Made by a program: the position numbers and the translations under genes. DNA of 18,905 nucleotides from assembly GCA_012513595.1 (NCBI GenBank), contig JAAZBY010000294.1, positions 1 through 18,905 on the forward strand, read 5' to 3'. Below, one piece after another: positions 1 through 7,990 of the stretch. The notes below the pieces were generated by a model. That model saw only the letters and a program-made list of their open reading frames with translations, was not told where the DNA came from and made no database searches. Origin of the DNA: Chloroflexota bacterium (lineage in GTDB: Bacteria > Chloroflexota > Anaerolineae > UBA1429). The stretch's first letter is position 1. Each line of letters begins with the position of its first letter.

Positions 1-361
1 CCTGCGCGGCGGCCGCAAGCTGGGGCGTGGTGGTGATATGTACCTGCATCTGGTCGCGGTCCGTGGTCACGAATGCGGACATCTGTGCGATCTGCTCGGC
101 CCACGTTCCGCCGGTTGTAGCCTGAGCCAACCGAAAAACCGCAGTGTCCATCTTGGGGTGCCGAGGCGCGTTGCCCAGAGACGCAGGAGACTGTACACCG
201 AGGTCCAGGGTCACAGGGGGCAGAACGTCGTAAGGGCCGTTGCTGGCCAAAGGCGGAGGCTGATGAGCGAAAACCGCACGCGATCCCATAATGGAGACTG
301 CGAGCACAAGGGCCACACAAATCTGCAGTACGGCGCGCAATCTGGCCTGTGATCTACGCAT
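1..361 (-). CDS. Secreted protein of unknown function, N-terminal part (cut by window edge)
   Basis: This reading frame is open from an ATG at 361-359 to the left edge, giving 120 codons without a stop. The first 32 or so residues form a clear signal peptide: a basic start (MRRSQARLR), a hydrophobic core (residues 11-26, including VALVLAVSIMG) and a likely signal peptidase I site after AVFA. The mature part begins HQPPPLASNGPYDVLPP and continues with a Thr- and Gln-rich stretch; I recognise no family. The start is well supported: AGGAGG lies 6 nt upstream of the ATG, and a promoter lies at 422-450. The gene therefore has its own transcription start and is probably not part of the catabolic operon to its right. 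Base composition is visibly less GC-rich than the neighbours. The C-terminus and any catalytic domain are outside the window. Confidence 0.8.
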   Translation of the reverse strand, partial: MRRSQARLRAVLQICVALVLAVSIMGSRAVFAHQPPPLASNGPYDVLPPVTLDLGVQSPASLGNAPRHPKMDTAVFRLAQATTGGTWAEQIAQMSAFVTTDRDQMQVHITTTPQLAAAAQ

Positions 362-421
362 GCCCGACCTCCTGTTACGTTGCGCAATCAGGAATCAGGA
401 TCACACGAGGACACATAACCA

Positions 422-450
422 GATATAGCAGAGCTCTGGGGCAAAGTCAA
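422..450 (-). promoter_or_regulatory. Sigma70-type promoter for the secreted-protein gene
   Basis: On the minus strand a -35 box TTGACT (445-450) is followed by a 17-bp spacer and a -10 box TATATC (422-427). The -35 matches consensus at 5 of 6 positions and the -10 at 4 of 6. Transcription would begin about 50 nt before the ATG at 361. The leader between promoter and Shine-Dalgarno contains a tandem heptamer (AATCAGG twice on the plus strand, 386-399) and the palindrome TTGCGCAA (380-387), either of which could be a regulator site. The local sequence is AT-richer than the rest of the window, which supports a real control region. Confidence 0.55.
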
Positions 451-475
451 GAACAGTACGGGAGGAATCTGCCCG

Positions 476-1234
476 TCAGGGTCTGCAGGACCCGCACGGC
501 GTGTACCCGGCGGCGAGGGCCTCCTCCCGGGAGGCCAGGCAGACCCGGTTGGCAGGTGCGATCTGCGCCACGGAGGCGCAGTCGCCCCGATGGAACTTCA
601 TGGAACGCCGGTTGCCGACGTACGGGCACGCCGACTCGGCACCCCTGGGCGGCGGGGTGCCCGTCGGGCGCGCGCCCCACAGCCCGCGCTTGGCGGCCCG
701 GGCCTCCTGCTCGGCGTCTTCCAGGAGGGCGCTGTACGCCGTGTCGGGCGGGTAGGCCTTGGCCTCGGCGTACCCCCGGCGCACCATCTCGGCGTTCACC
801 AGGAGGCCGTCTGCCCACACGTAGCGCAGCAGTCGGCCGTAGGCGTCCTCGTCTGACACGTCGCCTACGAGCCAGACGCGCCCGCCCGCCACGAGCGAGG
901 CGTTGACGTCGGTGGCCTCCGGCCCCAGCCACTCGTAGGGGCGGTAGCCCTCGCCCGTCTCGGGGGCGTCGATCCCGATGTAGCGCACCAGGTGCGCCTC
1001 GTCACCAAGGCGCACGCGGATCGTGTCGCCGTCGATGACCTCCAGCACCTCGGCCGCGGCAGCGCCCTCCGGAGTGGGCCACGTGGTGGCCTGCGCGGCC
1101 TGCGCGGCCTCATCGCCCGGAGGGAGGCAGCCGGCTAGCAGGACGGCCACCGCCAGAATCGCCGCCGCCAGAACGCGCGCGCCCCGCCCTACGCGAACGT
1201 CCACAGGCGTAGCGCCGTCTTGCCCATCACCCAT
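476..1234 (-). CDS. Staphylococcal-nuclease-like (thermonuclease) lipoprotein with C-terminal Cys-rich domain
   Basis: This is a predicted exported nuclease of 252 residues. A lipoprotein signal with lipobox LLAGC places the lipidated Cys at about residue 36. The SNase fold follows (about 62-188) with DGDT (68-71), RYIGIDAPE (84-92) and YGRLLRYV (132-139). These supply the equivalents of staphylococcal nuclease Arg35, Asp40, Glu43 and Arg87 (here R84, D89, E92, R134), so it should be catalytically active. The C-terminal 50 residues carry KFH, DC, NRV and a final PCGSC. This resembles the small Ada-type metal-binding module found after SNase domains in other bacteria, with H215, C219, C247 and C250 as possible zinc ligands. 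The start is uncertain: ATG 1234 overlaps the upstream amidohydrolase by 46 bp; GTG 1204 would leave an ideal short signal peptide and a 16-bp overlap; a TTG at 1255 is unlikely. It is probably last in the operon, and its nuclease role does not fit the sugar genes. Confidence 0.88.
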   Translation of the reverse strand: MGDGQDGATPVDVRVGRGARVLAAAILAVAVLLAGCLPPGDEAAQAAQATTWPTPEGAAAAEVLEVIDGDTIRVRLGDEAHLVRYIGIDAPETGEGYRPYEWLGPEATDVNASLVAGGRVWLVGDVSDEDAYGRLLRYVWADGLLVNAEMVRRGYAEAKAYPPDTAYSALLEDAEQEARAAKRGLWGARPTGTPPPRGAESACPYVGNRRSMKFHRGDCASVAQIAPANRVCLASREEALAAGYTPCGSCRP

Positions 1235-2007
1235 TCCAGGTCCCCGGGCGCCCAAAAGTCCATCTCGTCGCGCACGACGCGAATAGTGTGCCCATAGTCC
1301 GTCTGCCGCAGCGAGACCGGCCAGTCGGTGCTGAACATGATCCGCTGTGCGCCGAAGGTATGGTATACCTGCTTGACCAGGCCCCAGGTGTCGCGCCAGG
1401 GGTAGCCCTCGCCCGAGATCGACCAGGTGTGGCTGATCTTGACGGTGACGCGCGGGTAGCGGACCAGGGCGAGCAGCATCTCCACCTCGGCTGCCTCGGT
1501 CGGCGTCGCGTCAGCCATGTGGTCCACGCAGACGTCCAGGTCGGGGTGGCGGTCCAGCAGTGCGGCCAGGTCGGGCAGGCGCCCCGGCTTGGTGAGCAGC
1601 AGCAGCGGCACCTTCAATGCCTCGGCGCGGGCGAACAGGGGGTCCATCAGCGGCCCGCTGAACCAATCGCCGGCGGCGCCCAGGGCAGGGCTCAGCCGCA
1701 CGCCGTGAAAGCCCTCCTCCTCCACCCAGTGTGAGAGGTGATCGGGCGCGGCGGGGTCCTCCGGGTTGACGCGGCAGACGCCCATGAACTTGGCCGGGTA
1801 GTGGCGCAGGGCGTCGGCGACGTAGCGGTTATCCCACCGGTACTGGATCGGCTGCACGAGCACGGTCCGGTCGACGCCGTGCTCCTGCATCAGCGCCAGG
1901 AGCATCTCGGGCGTGGCGTCGGTCGTAGGCGGGTTGGTCGTCTCGGGGGCCCACGGGTAGGCGGGGTCGTTCTTCCAGATATGCACGTGCGGGTCGATGA
2001 TGCGCAT
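1189..2007 (-). CDS. Amidohydrolase 2 family protein, probable sugar lactonase (COG3618 type)
   Basis: This 272-residue protein is a metal-dependent TIM-barrel hydrolase of the amidohydrolase 2 family (PF04909). Characterised members hydrolyse L-rhamnono- and L-fucono-lactones or 2-pyrone-4,6-dicarboxylate. It begins with the family signature IDPHVHIW (H7 and H9), has a barrel His at VDHMA (H163), and ends with FSTDWP, whose D228 is the expected catalytic Asp. The His usually found at the end of the central strand is a Thr here (LLLLTKPG, about 139), so the metal site may be mononuclear or altered. ATG 2007 is preferred over GTG 2013 because GAGGAG sits 5 nt before the ATG and runs into the GTG. 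It follows the FAD oxidoreductase by 66 bp and overlaps the nuclease gene. Lactone hydrolysis is inferred from family and context; the substrate is not known. Confidence 0.88.
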   Translation of the reverse strand: MRIIDPHVHIWKNDPAYPWAPETTNPPTTDATPEMLLALMQEHGVDRTVLVQPIQYRWDNRYVADALRHYPAKFMGVCRVNPEDPAAPDHLSHWVEEEGFHGVRLSPALGAAGDWFSGPLMDPLFARAEALKVPLLLLTKPGRLPDLAALLDRHPDLDVCVDHMADATPTEAAEVEMLLALVRYPRVTVKISHTWSISGEGYPWRDTWGLVKQVYHTFGAQRIMFSTDWPVSLRQTDYGHTIRVVRDEMDFWAPGDLEWVMGKTALRLWTFA

Positions 2008-2073
2008 GGTCACTCCTCGTTGGCAAAGGCTGCCCCGGCGGGGGCGCAGATCACGATACGTGGGGCCGCCGCG

Positions 2074-3501
2074 TCACTCCGGCTGTCCGAGGAACATGAG
2101 CCGGTACGACGAGCCCAGGTGGGCGCCCTGGTCCAGCAGGGCGCGCTGCAGGAGGTGTACGTCCAGCGTGTGCGGCGTCGAGTAGCGCTTGGCAGAAAGG
2201 GCTGCTGCCACCCCGGCGGCCTGGCCGAGCATCATGCAGGGGGCCATCCCGCGGATCAGCCCCTGTGGCGTGCACGAGACGCTCTTGCCGCTGGCGACGA
2301 GCAGGCTCTCCACCCCCTGCGGCAGGAGAATGCCATAGGGCACGTCGCAGGTGTGGGCGTAAAAGAACTCGCCACTCGTGCGCACGTCCGCACGGCAGGG
2401 GACGCAGCCGATCACGTCGTCGTGCAGCACCGGCCGTGGCGAGGCCACGGCGTCAGCGGTGAGGGTATCGCGCCCGACGATGCCCCGGCTGGTGCGGATG
2501 CCCAGGTCGCTGCCGACGGCCACCACGTGGGCGTCGGAGAACCCCGGCACCGCCTCACGCAGGAAGTTGGCCACGTGGTAGCAGGCTGCCTGCGCCTCCA
2601 GCTCGGCCCGTGAGACGTCCATCGTGTCGAGCGTGGTGACCTTCCAGAAGTTCGAGTTGACCACGACGGTATCCTGGCCGCGGAGGCCGTAGAGCCCCAG
2701 CGCGTGCAGGTCGTAGAGGATGCCGCGGCTCTCCTCCAGGCGGCCGTCGGCGACGGCCCGGCGGACGAGGTCCCACTTGCGTCCCCCGCCGTGGGGGAAG
2801 AAGAAGATGCCCCGCTCGACCCAGTTGCGCTCGAACTCGGCAAAGCCCTTGACCATGTCCAGCCCCACCGGGAAGGTATCTGGGCGCCGGCGGAAGTGCA
2901 GGTAGAGGGCCTCCAGGTCGACGTTGGCCATCTTGAACTCGACCGAGGCGGAGCCGTCGGTCCAGCGCATCGGGCAGCCCGTCTGCGCGGCCAGGTCCGC
3001 CTCGCCGGTGGCGTCGACAACGACGCGCGCCAGGACGGCCTGCCTGCCGGCCTTGCTCTCGATGAACGCGCCGTTCACGGCCGTCCCGTCCAGGATCGGC
3101 CGGGCTGCCAGGGTGTGCGTCAGGACGGTGACGCCGGCGCTGGCCAGCATCTCACTCAGCAGCGGCTTGAGCTGTTCCGAGTCGATCACGACCCCGGGGA
3201 CCTCGCGCGAGGCCCACTTGGGGCTGGCCGCCCCCCGCTCCACGAGGCTGTCGACCACCTCTTTGGCGATGCCGTCGATCACCAGGCGGCCCTGACGGTC
3301 GAGAAAGTGGTTGCCGATGTTGGCCATCAGCCCGGCGGTGGCCACCCCGCCCAGGGAGCCGTTGCGTTCGACGAGCACCGTGCGGGCCCCCGCCCGCGAG
3401 GCGGCCAGGGCCGCGGCCGCGCCGGATACCCCGCCCCCGGCCACCAGGACGTCGGCCTCGCCGAGCACGGCGATGTCGCGCGCGGGTTCACGGATGGTCA
3501 T
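2074..3501 (-). CDS. FAD-dependent oxidoreductase (FAD_oxidored family)
   Basis: This is a 475-residue flavoprotein of the PF12831 type. The N-terminal Rossmann motif is AGGGVSG (21-27), followed by the acidic end of the second strand, VLVERNG (E45), and then GGVATAGLM, typical of this family. A second FAD-contact motif, VVDATGEADL, lies at 161-170, and the C-terminal part has LLVASGKSVSCTPQGL followed by a Gly/Ala-rich closing helix. There is no signal peptide, so it should act in the cytoplasm. Members of this family often sit in carbohydrate loci, but few have a known reaction, so the substrate cannot be stated. The ATG at 3501 has GGAAGG upstream. It lies 44 bp after the SMP-30 gene and 66 bp before the amidohydrolase, within the same transcription unit. 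Confidence 0.9.
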   Translation of the reverse strand: MTIREPARDIAVLGEADVLVAGGGVSGAAAALAASRAGARTVLVERNGSLGGVATAGLMANIGNHFLDRQGRLVIDGIAKEVVDSLVERGAASPKWASREVPGVVIDSEQLKPLLSEMLASAGVTVLTHTLAARPILDGTAVNGAFIESKAGRQAVLARVVVDATGEADLAAQTGCPMRWTDGSASVEFKMANVDLEALYLHFRRRPDTFPVGLDMVKGFAEFERNWVERGIFFFPHGGGRKWDLVRRAVADGRLEESRGILYDLHALGLYGLRGQDTVVVNSNFWKVTTLDTMDVSRAELEAQAACYHVANFLREAVPGFSDAHVVAVGSDLGIRTSRGIVGRDTLTADAVASPRPVLHDDVIGCVPCRADVRTSGEFFYAHTCDVPYGILLPQGVESLLVASGKSVSCTPQGLIRGMAPCMMLGQAAGVAAALSAKRYSTPHTLDVHLLQRALLDQGAHLGSSYRLMFLGQPE

Positions 3502-3545
3502 GGCTGCCTTCCCCCAAGTCGTAGCCGCACGTTCGCCGCGCCTCC

Positions 3546-4406
3546 CTAGGGATGCACGGCCGAGAGGAACTCGGGCACCCCGCGCACCCCCGGGCGGACG
3601 CGGAACAGCGCCCCAGCTCCCGGGCCCTCGATGGCGCGATCCTCACGCATCGCCGTGGTCACGTACAGGTCCGTCAGGTCCGGCCCGCCAAAGATCACGC
3701 TGGAAACCTTCCGGGCGGGAAAGTCGATGCGCGCCACCTGCGTGCCGTCCGGCGCGTAGCGGAAGAGCGCCCCGCCGTCCCAGCGCGCCGACCACACGTA
3801 CCCCTCGGCGTCGACGGTCATGCCGTCGGGGACGCCGGCCTCCCCCTGGCCCAGCCGCAGGAAAACGCGCCGGTTGCTGATCTCGCCCGAGTCGGCGTCA
3901 TAGTCGAACAGGTAGATCTCGCGCGCCGCCGAGTCGGTGTAGTACATCGCCGTGCCGTCGAGGGTGAAGCCCATGCCGTTGGAGGTGCCCACCCGCTCGA
4001 CCACGACCCGCAGCGACCCATCGCGGTCCAGGCGGTAGAGGCGCCCTGGATGGTCGGGGCTCGACATCGTCCCGCAGAAGACCCGGCCGAGCGGGTCAGC
4101 AATGACGTCGTTGAAGCGCGACGCCTCCTCTCCGGGGATCCGCTCGATGACAGTGCTGACGCGCCCCCCGTCCCAGATGCGCACGGAGCCCTGCGCCCCA
4201 AAGAGGAGCAGGGCACCGTCGTCCTGGATGGTGAAACCGCCGACGACGTCACCCTCGTAGAACTGCTCGTGGTGGCCCGTGGCGGGCTCGTAGCGAAACA
4301 TGCGGCCGGTGGGAATGTCACACCAATAGAGGCGTTGCTCCTTGGCGTGCCAGAGGGGGCCTTCGCCAGTCTGGCAGCTATAGTCAGCGATGAGAACCGG
4401 TTCCAT
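3546..4406 (-). CDS. SMP-30/gluconolactonase-type lactonase
   Basis: This is a 286-residue six-bladed beta-propeller of the SMP-30/gluconolactonase/LRE family (PF08450), matching the usual length. The metal and active-site residues are in place: E15 in GEGPLWH, N99 in RFNDVIADP, N143 in TSNGMGFT, and D194 in PDGMTVDAEGYVW. These correspond to the Glu, Asn and Asp ligands and the substrate-contact Asn of characterised SMP-30 lactonases. It probably hydrolyses an aldonolactone to the free acid in the cytoplasm. The start ATG 4406 has GGAG 6 nt upstream. The same operon encodes an unrelated amidohydrolase-type lactonase, so the two may act on different lactones or on different ring forms. Family assignment is firm; substrate is inference. 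Confidence 0.93.
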   Translation of the reverse strand: MEPVLIADYSCQTGEGPLWHAKEQRLYWCDIPTGRMFRYEPATGHHEQFYEGDVVGGFTIQDDGALLLFGAQGSVRIWDGGRVSTVIERIPGEEASRFNDVIADPLGRVFCGTMSSPDHPGRLYRLDRDGSLRVVVERVGTSNGMGFTLDGTAMYYTDSAAREIYLFDYDADSGEISNRRVFLRLGQGEAGVPDGMTVDAEGYVWSARWDGGALFRYAPDGTQVARIDFPARKVSSVIFGGPDLTDLYVTTAMREDRAIEGPGAGALFRVRPGVRGVPEFLSAVHP

Positions 4407-4456
4407 GGCATACTCCTCTTGCGAACGCGCTGTGTCCCTCGATCGGCCGGCCGCGC

Positions 4457-5485
4457 TCAGATGGCCAAGGGGTAGGCGCCGTACTCGTGCACGGCGCGGC
4501 TCAGCGCCAGGGCGTTCTCTGGCTTGACGTAAGCGGCCAGGCTGTTGCCGCTGGTGGCGATATAGCCGCCGCCGGGGCCCACGGCGCGGATCAGGGCCTT
4601 GACCTCCTCCGCGACGTCCTCCGGCGTGCCCAGCCCCAGGATGTTCAGGTCCAGGTTGCCCAGCAGGCAGACGCGCCCGCCATAGTCGCGCTTCATGTCC
4701 TGGATGTCCATGGCGCCCTTCTCGTTGGGGTGGATCCCGGCGATCCCCAGGCTCAGGAGGTCAGCGAGGAAGGGGCGCAGGTTGCCGTCGGAGTGGATAA
4801 CCCACGGCTTGGTGACGTGCTGGCGCAGGCGGCGGTAGCGCGGCATGACCAGCTCGCGAAAGACCCGCGGGGAGAAGAAGGGCCCCGTCTTGAAGGCCAT
4901 GTCGTCGGTGGTCACGTACACGTCGATGTCCATCTGGCAGACGCGTTCGGCCACGGCGCAGGACCACTCGACGTAACGATCGAGGATCTCCTCCACCAGG
5001 CCGCGGTCCTCGTACAGGGCCAGCGAAAAGGCCTCGAAGCCCATCCCCAGGGTGGTGGGAAAGATGCCCATCCGCGTCACCAGCCATAGGGGGCGATCCC
5101 CCTTGCCTCTGGCGAACGCCTCGAGCTCGGCATAGAGCGCATCGTCGGCGGGGTCGGGCAGCACCAGGCGCTCGAGGTCGCCCCGCGTGGCGAGCTGTCC
5201 CTTCCCGTAAAAGAGCCGCCCCTCAAAGCCGGGCACCTTGTCGACGTAGACCGGCGCCCGCAGGACGTAGCACAGGTTGTCCAGCTGCAGCCGATCGGCC
5301 AGTGCCACGGCTTCGGTGAGGGAGTAGGGGTTGGCCTCCAGGTTGGAGCGCTGCGTGCGGTCGCTCTGCCAGCCGAGGAGCCGGCCGGCCAGCGCCCGGT
5401 CGACCCCCAGCTCGCAGTAGGGCACCCGGTCGGGCTGCTCGCGACGCAGCGCACAGAGCACGCGTTCCCTCGACGTCATGGACAT
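4457..5485 (-). CDS. Uroporphyrinogen decarboxylase-fold protein (URO-D/methyltransferase superfamily), copy 1
   Basis: This 342-residue protein belongs to the URO-D superfamily (PF01208), which includes haem-pathway decarboxylases and corrinoid-dependent methyltransferases. Recognisable elements are the N-terminal SRERVLCALRREQPDRVP, a central TTDDMAFKTGPFFSP (192-206), WVIHSDGN (228-235, H231), GIHPNEKG (250-257) and VCLLGNLDL (272-280). It lacks the HxC zinc motif of MtaA/MtbA-type methyltransferases at the H231 position, and its context is catabolic, so true haem synthesis is unlikely. ATG 5485 is preferred because GGAGG lies 6 nt upstream; a second ATG follows at 5479. It sits between the GH106-like pair and the SMP-30 lactonase with gaps of 55 and 50 bp. 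Biochemical function is unknown; handling of an O-methyl or carboxyl group on a sugar is only a guess. Confidence 0.85.
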   Translation of the reverse strand: MSMTSRERVLCALRREQPDRVPYCELGVDRALAGRLLGWQSDRTQRSNLEANPYSLTEAVALADRLQLDNLCYVLRAPVYVDKVPGFEGRLFYGKGQLATRGDLERLVLPDPADDALYAELEAFARGKGDRPLWLVTRMGIFPTTLGMGFEAFSLALYEDRGLVEEILDRYVEWSCAVAERVCQMDIDVYVTTDDMAFKTGPFFSPRVFRELVMPRYRRLRQHVTKPWVIHSDGNLRPFLADLLSLGIAGIHPNEKGAMDIQDMKRDYGGRVCLLGNLDLNILGLGTPEDVAEEVKALIRAVGPGGGYIATSGNSLAAYVKPENALALSRAVHEYGAYPLAI

Positions 5486-5540
5486 CGTGCACCTCCCCGA
5501 TGCGTTCCACAGAGAACCCCGCCCGACCGACGATCCGACT

Positions 5541-7985
5541 CTACCGTGCGCGGCGCACGGTCACCGGGCCCAGCAGCCCCGACGGCAGCTGCAGCCCCTC
5601 ATAGGCGTTGGCCATGCTATTGGTGACGCGCACCTCGATCTCGTTGCTCCCCGCCCGGCAGGCCGCGCCGATGGGCAGCAGGTAGGGCGCCCAGGCACGG
5701 AACCCAACCGGCCTGCCGTTCACCAGCACCTCGGCGACGTCTCCAACGCGGCCCAGATCCAGGAACAGGGCTTGGCCGGCCAGGTCAGCGGGCAGGTCGA
5801 AGCGCGTTCGGAAGGCCAGCGTCCCGGTAAAGGTGCGCCAGGGGGCGGCCTGGGCCCAGTCGCCAGGGGCGGGGACGTCGGCCCGGGTTCCGTCGAGGCG
5901 GTACGCCTCCCAGCCTGCGCCCAGCGCGGCGACCGGCTCACCCGGCTCTGGCGGGGTTGGCGCGGCGAGGTCGGGAACCCCGCAGGGGTCTACGGCCAGT
6001 ACCAGGGCCTGGCGGCGTTCCAGCCGCAGGTGCGTATGGGTGCGGCCCAGGGCGGCCCGCGCCGGCCAGGGCAGGGCCGAGCCGTCCAGCGGGTCCCACA
6101 GTTCCAGCGCCCCGACGCCCTCGACCGAGAAGTCGCCGGCGATGGCCTCTTCCCCCTCGTTCACCAGTAGGTACAGGTCGATGGCGGCCTTGCGGTAGCG
6201 CAGCACGCGCAGGTCGGGCCCGCCTGACCAGGCCACTTCGCCGCCGCTGACGGCGGAAACCTCGGCCGCCAGCGTGCTCGGCTGCCAAGAGTCCAGGACC
6301 ACCCCGCCGGCGGCGCGGAAGGCGTCCAGCGTGGCGCGCAGGCTCGGGTGCAAAGCCACGGGCGGGTCGACCACGACGGCGCTGAAGCGCTGCGGGCCGA
6401 TGGCCAAGGCGCCGTCGGCCACGCGGGACTCGCCGAGGGCCACGTCGTCGATGTAGGCAAAGCAGACCTGCCCCTGATAGAGCTCCTTGGCCGCCCGCCA
6501 GGCCATAGCGTTCGAATCCGTCAGAATGGCGACGCGGTTGACCTCGACGCCTTCCGACAGCACCCAGCACAGCCGCCGCACATAGTCGCCGATGGCGCCA
6601 AAGTAGGGCCACCAGACGTTGTGCAGGCCGATATCCGGCTCGCTCTCCCAGGCGCGCCGACCGCGGATGGAATAAAAGCAGGCGTGGGGGAAAAAGAGGT
6701 TGTTGCCGCGCACCAGGTGCCAGTCGCACAGCCACTTGGTCTCGTCGAGGGTGAGGCGCCAGCCGTAAGCACCCAGCACCTCGGTGGCGTTCCTAGGCCG
6801 CCCGGCGATGGCCGCAGCGCTGCCGGCGGCCTTGGCCGCCACGCTGTGCGCCCCCTCCAGGGCGGTGGGCTGGCCTGGCTCTACGTAGCGCCAGACCATG
6901 TCTTGCCCGGGCCAGTGAAAGTACCGCAGGGCACCCATCTCGTTGCTCTCGCCGGGGTGCCCGGTGAGGGCGATGCCGTGCGCAGCGCACCAGTCGCGCT
7001 GGCCCTGATAGAACACGTCACCGAGCCGGTCGTACACGGCGCGCCGGTAGACGGCACGGAACTCCTCCCCGCGCGGGCCACCGTCCAGCCACAGGAAGGG
7101 GAGCCACAGACGGACGTCGCCCTCCCAGCGGGGCTGCACATAGGCGAGGAACCCGGGGGTATAGGGCCAGGGCTGCGGGCGGCGGCGCGGCCCGCGCCCG
7201 AGGGGGCTGGGCTCGTCGGTGAACATCCCCACGATGGTCGACCCAAAGTGGTCGCCCATCTCGCGGTAGTAGGCATCGTGGGTCAGCCTCAGGAAGGCGC
7301 CCACGGCCTCCGGGCTCATCAGGTCGCCGGCGGCTGGCGCCGTGGCGTGGCCGTCTTCCTCCCAGGGAAAGACGCCCCGGATGGTGCCCCCGCTGAAGCC
7401 GCTCCACACGGAAAAGAGCCGCCAGCGCCCCTCCGGCACCTCATAGGCCACCAGGCCGAGGGCGTCCGGCTCCAACAGGCTGGCGGTGGCCGGGTCCACG
7501 GTGCCGTCGTCACTTTCGCGGGCCAGGACGACAGAGACCAGCGCATCCTGCAGGTCACGCCCCGTGGTGGGGCGCCACAGCCCCGCCGCGGGGCCCGTGA
7601 TTGTCTCTTCCACGCCGACCAGGCAGCGCGCGGCGTACTCGGGGTTCTCCGCCACGACGCGCCCCTGCGCGGACCCCGACGGATAGGAGCCCTCGTCGTA
7701 GAGGATCACCTTCATCCCCAGCCGGGCGGCCTCTTCCACACAGAGGCGCACCAGGCGAAAGGACTCAGCGGTAAGGTAGCCCACCCGCGGCGAGAGCCCC
7801 ACCCGGGCGTGCGGGATAAAGCCACCAAACCCCTTGGCGTGGAACTCGCGGATCTGGCGCAGGAGTTCCTCCTCGCTCAGGTCGTCGTTGAGGAACCAGA
7901 AGGGCATCATGCCATACTCGCGGGGCGGGTCCACGAAGGACCTGTGCAGCGCCGCGAGGCCAGAGCGCGAGGACGAAGCGGTCAT
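5541..7985 (-). CDS. GH106-like glycoside hydrolase (alpha-L-rhamnosidase-like), copy 2 of tandem pair
   Basis: This is an 814-residue enzyme resembling glycoside hydrolase family 106 (PF17132), whose known activity is alpha-L-rhamnosidase. The N-terminal barrel shows PREYGMMPFW (21-30), KGFGGFIPHARVG (51-63) and YDEGSYPSG (96-104). Conserved acidic and aromatic motifs follow: GMFTDEPSP (253-261), TGHPGESNEMG (341-351), ATEVLGAYGWRLT (400-412) and KWLCDWHLVRGNNLF. D257, E258 and E402 are candidate catalytic or calcium residues. The last 115 or so residues form a beta-sandwich carbohydrate-binding domain (DLGRVGDVAEVLVNGRPVG, then VRVTNSMANAYEG). No signal peptide is visible and it is shorter than many secreted GH106 enzymes, so it should act on imported oligosaccharides. 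The upstream paralogue ends in TAGTG, overlapping a possible GTG start at 7991; ATG 7985 is chosen, with GGAGGG about 9 nt upstream. Confidence 0.86.
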   Translation of the reverse strand: MTASSSRSGLAALHRSFVDPPREYGMMPFWFLNDDLSEEELLRQIREFHAKGFGGFIPHARVGLSPRVGYLTAESFRLVRLCVEEAARLGMKVILYDEGSYPSGSAQGRVVAENPEYAARCLVGVEETITGPAAGLWRPTTGRDLQDALVSVVLARESDDGTVDPATASLLEPDALGLVAYEVPEGRWRLFSVWSGFSGGTIRGVFPWEEDGHATAPAAGDLMSPEAVGAFLRLTHDAYYREMGDHFGSTIVGMFTDEPSPLGRGPRRRPQPWPYTPGFLAYVQPRWEGDVRLWLPFLWLDGGPRGEEFRAVYRRAVYDRLGDVFYQGQRDWCAAHGIALTGHPGESNEMGALRYFHWPGQDMVWRYVEPGQPTALEGAHSVAAKAAGSAAAIAGRPRNATEVLGAYGWRLTLDETKWLCDWHLVRGNNLFFPHACFYSIRGRRAWESEPDIGLHNVWWPYFGAIGDYVRRLCWVLSEGVEVNRVAILTDSNAMAWRAAKELYQGQVCFAYIDDVALGESRVADGALAIGPQRFSAVVVDPPVALHPSLRATLDAFRAAGGVVLDSWQPSTLAAEVSAVSGGEVAWSGGPDLRVLRYRKAAIDLYLLVNEGEEAIAGDFSVEGVGALELWDPLDGSALPWPARAALGRTHTHLRLERRQALVLAVDPCGVPDLAAPTPPEPGEPVAALGAGWEAYRLDGTRADVPAPGDWAQAAPWRTFTGTLAFRTRFDLPADLAGQALFLDLGRVGDVAEVLVNGRPVGFRAWAPYLLPIGAACRAGSNEIEVRVTNSMANAYEGLQLPSGLLGPVTVRRAR

Positions 7986-7990
7986 GTTCA

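Noticed and set aside
458..476. Possible intrinsic terminator after the nuclease gene (stem ACGGG/CCCGT, loop of 9)
   Set aside because: The stem is only 5 bp, overlaps the stop codon, and is followed by a mixed sequence that is already the -35 region of the next promoter.
349..906. Plus-strand open frame of 185 codons
   Set aside because: It lies opposite the nuclease gene and its product is Arg/Pro-rich low-complexity sequence with no family features, as expected from an antisense frame in GC-rich DNA.
2031..2052. Short GC inverted repeat between the FAD oxidoreductase and amidohydrolase genes
   Set aside because: The paired arms are only about 5 bp and such repeats are common by chance in this GC-rich DNA.
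4457..5485. Assignment of the UROD-fold protein as the haem biosynthesis enzyme HemE
   Set aside because: No other haem gene is nearby, the neighbours are all sugar enzymes, and the sequence looks closer to the divergent methyltransferase-like branch.
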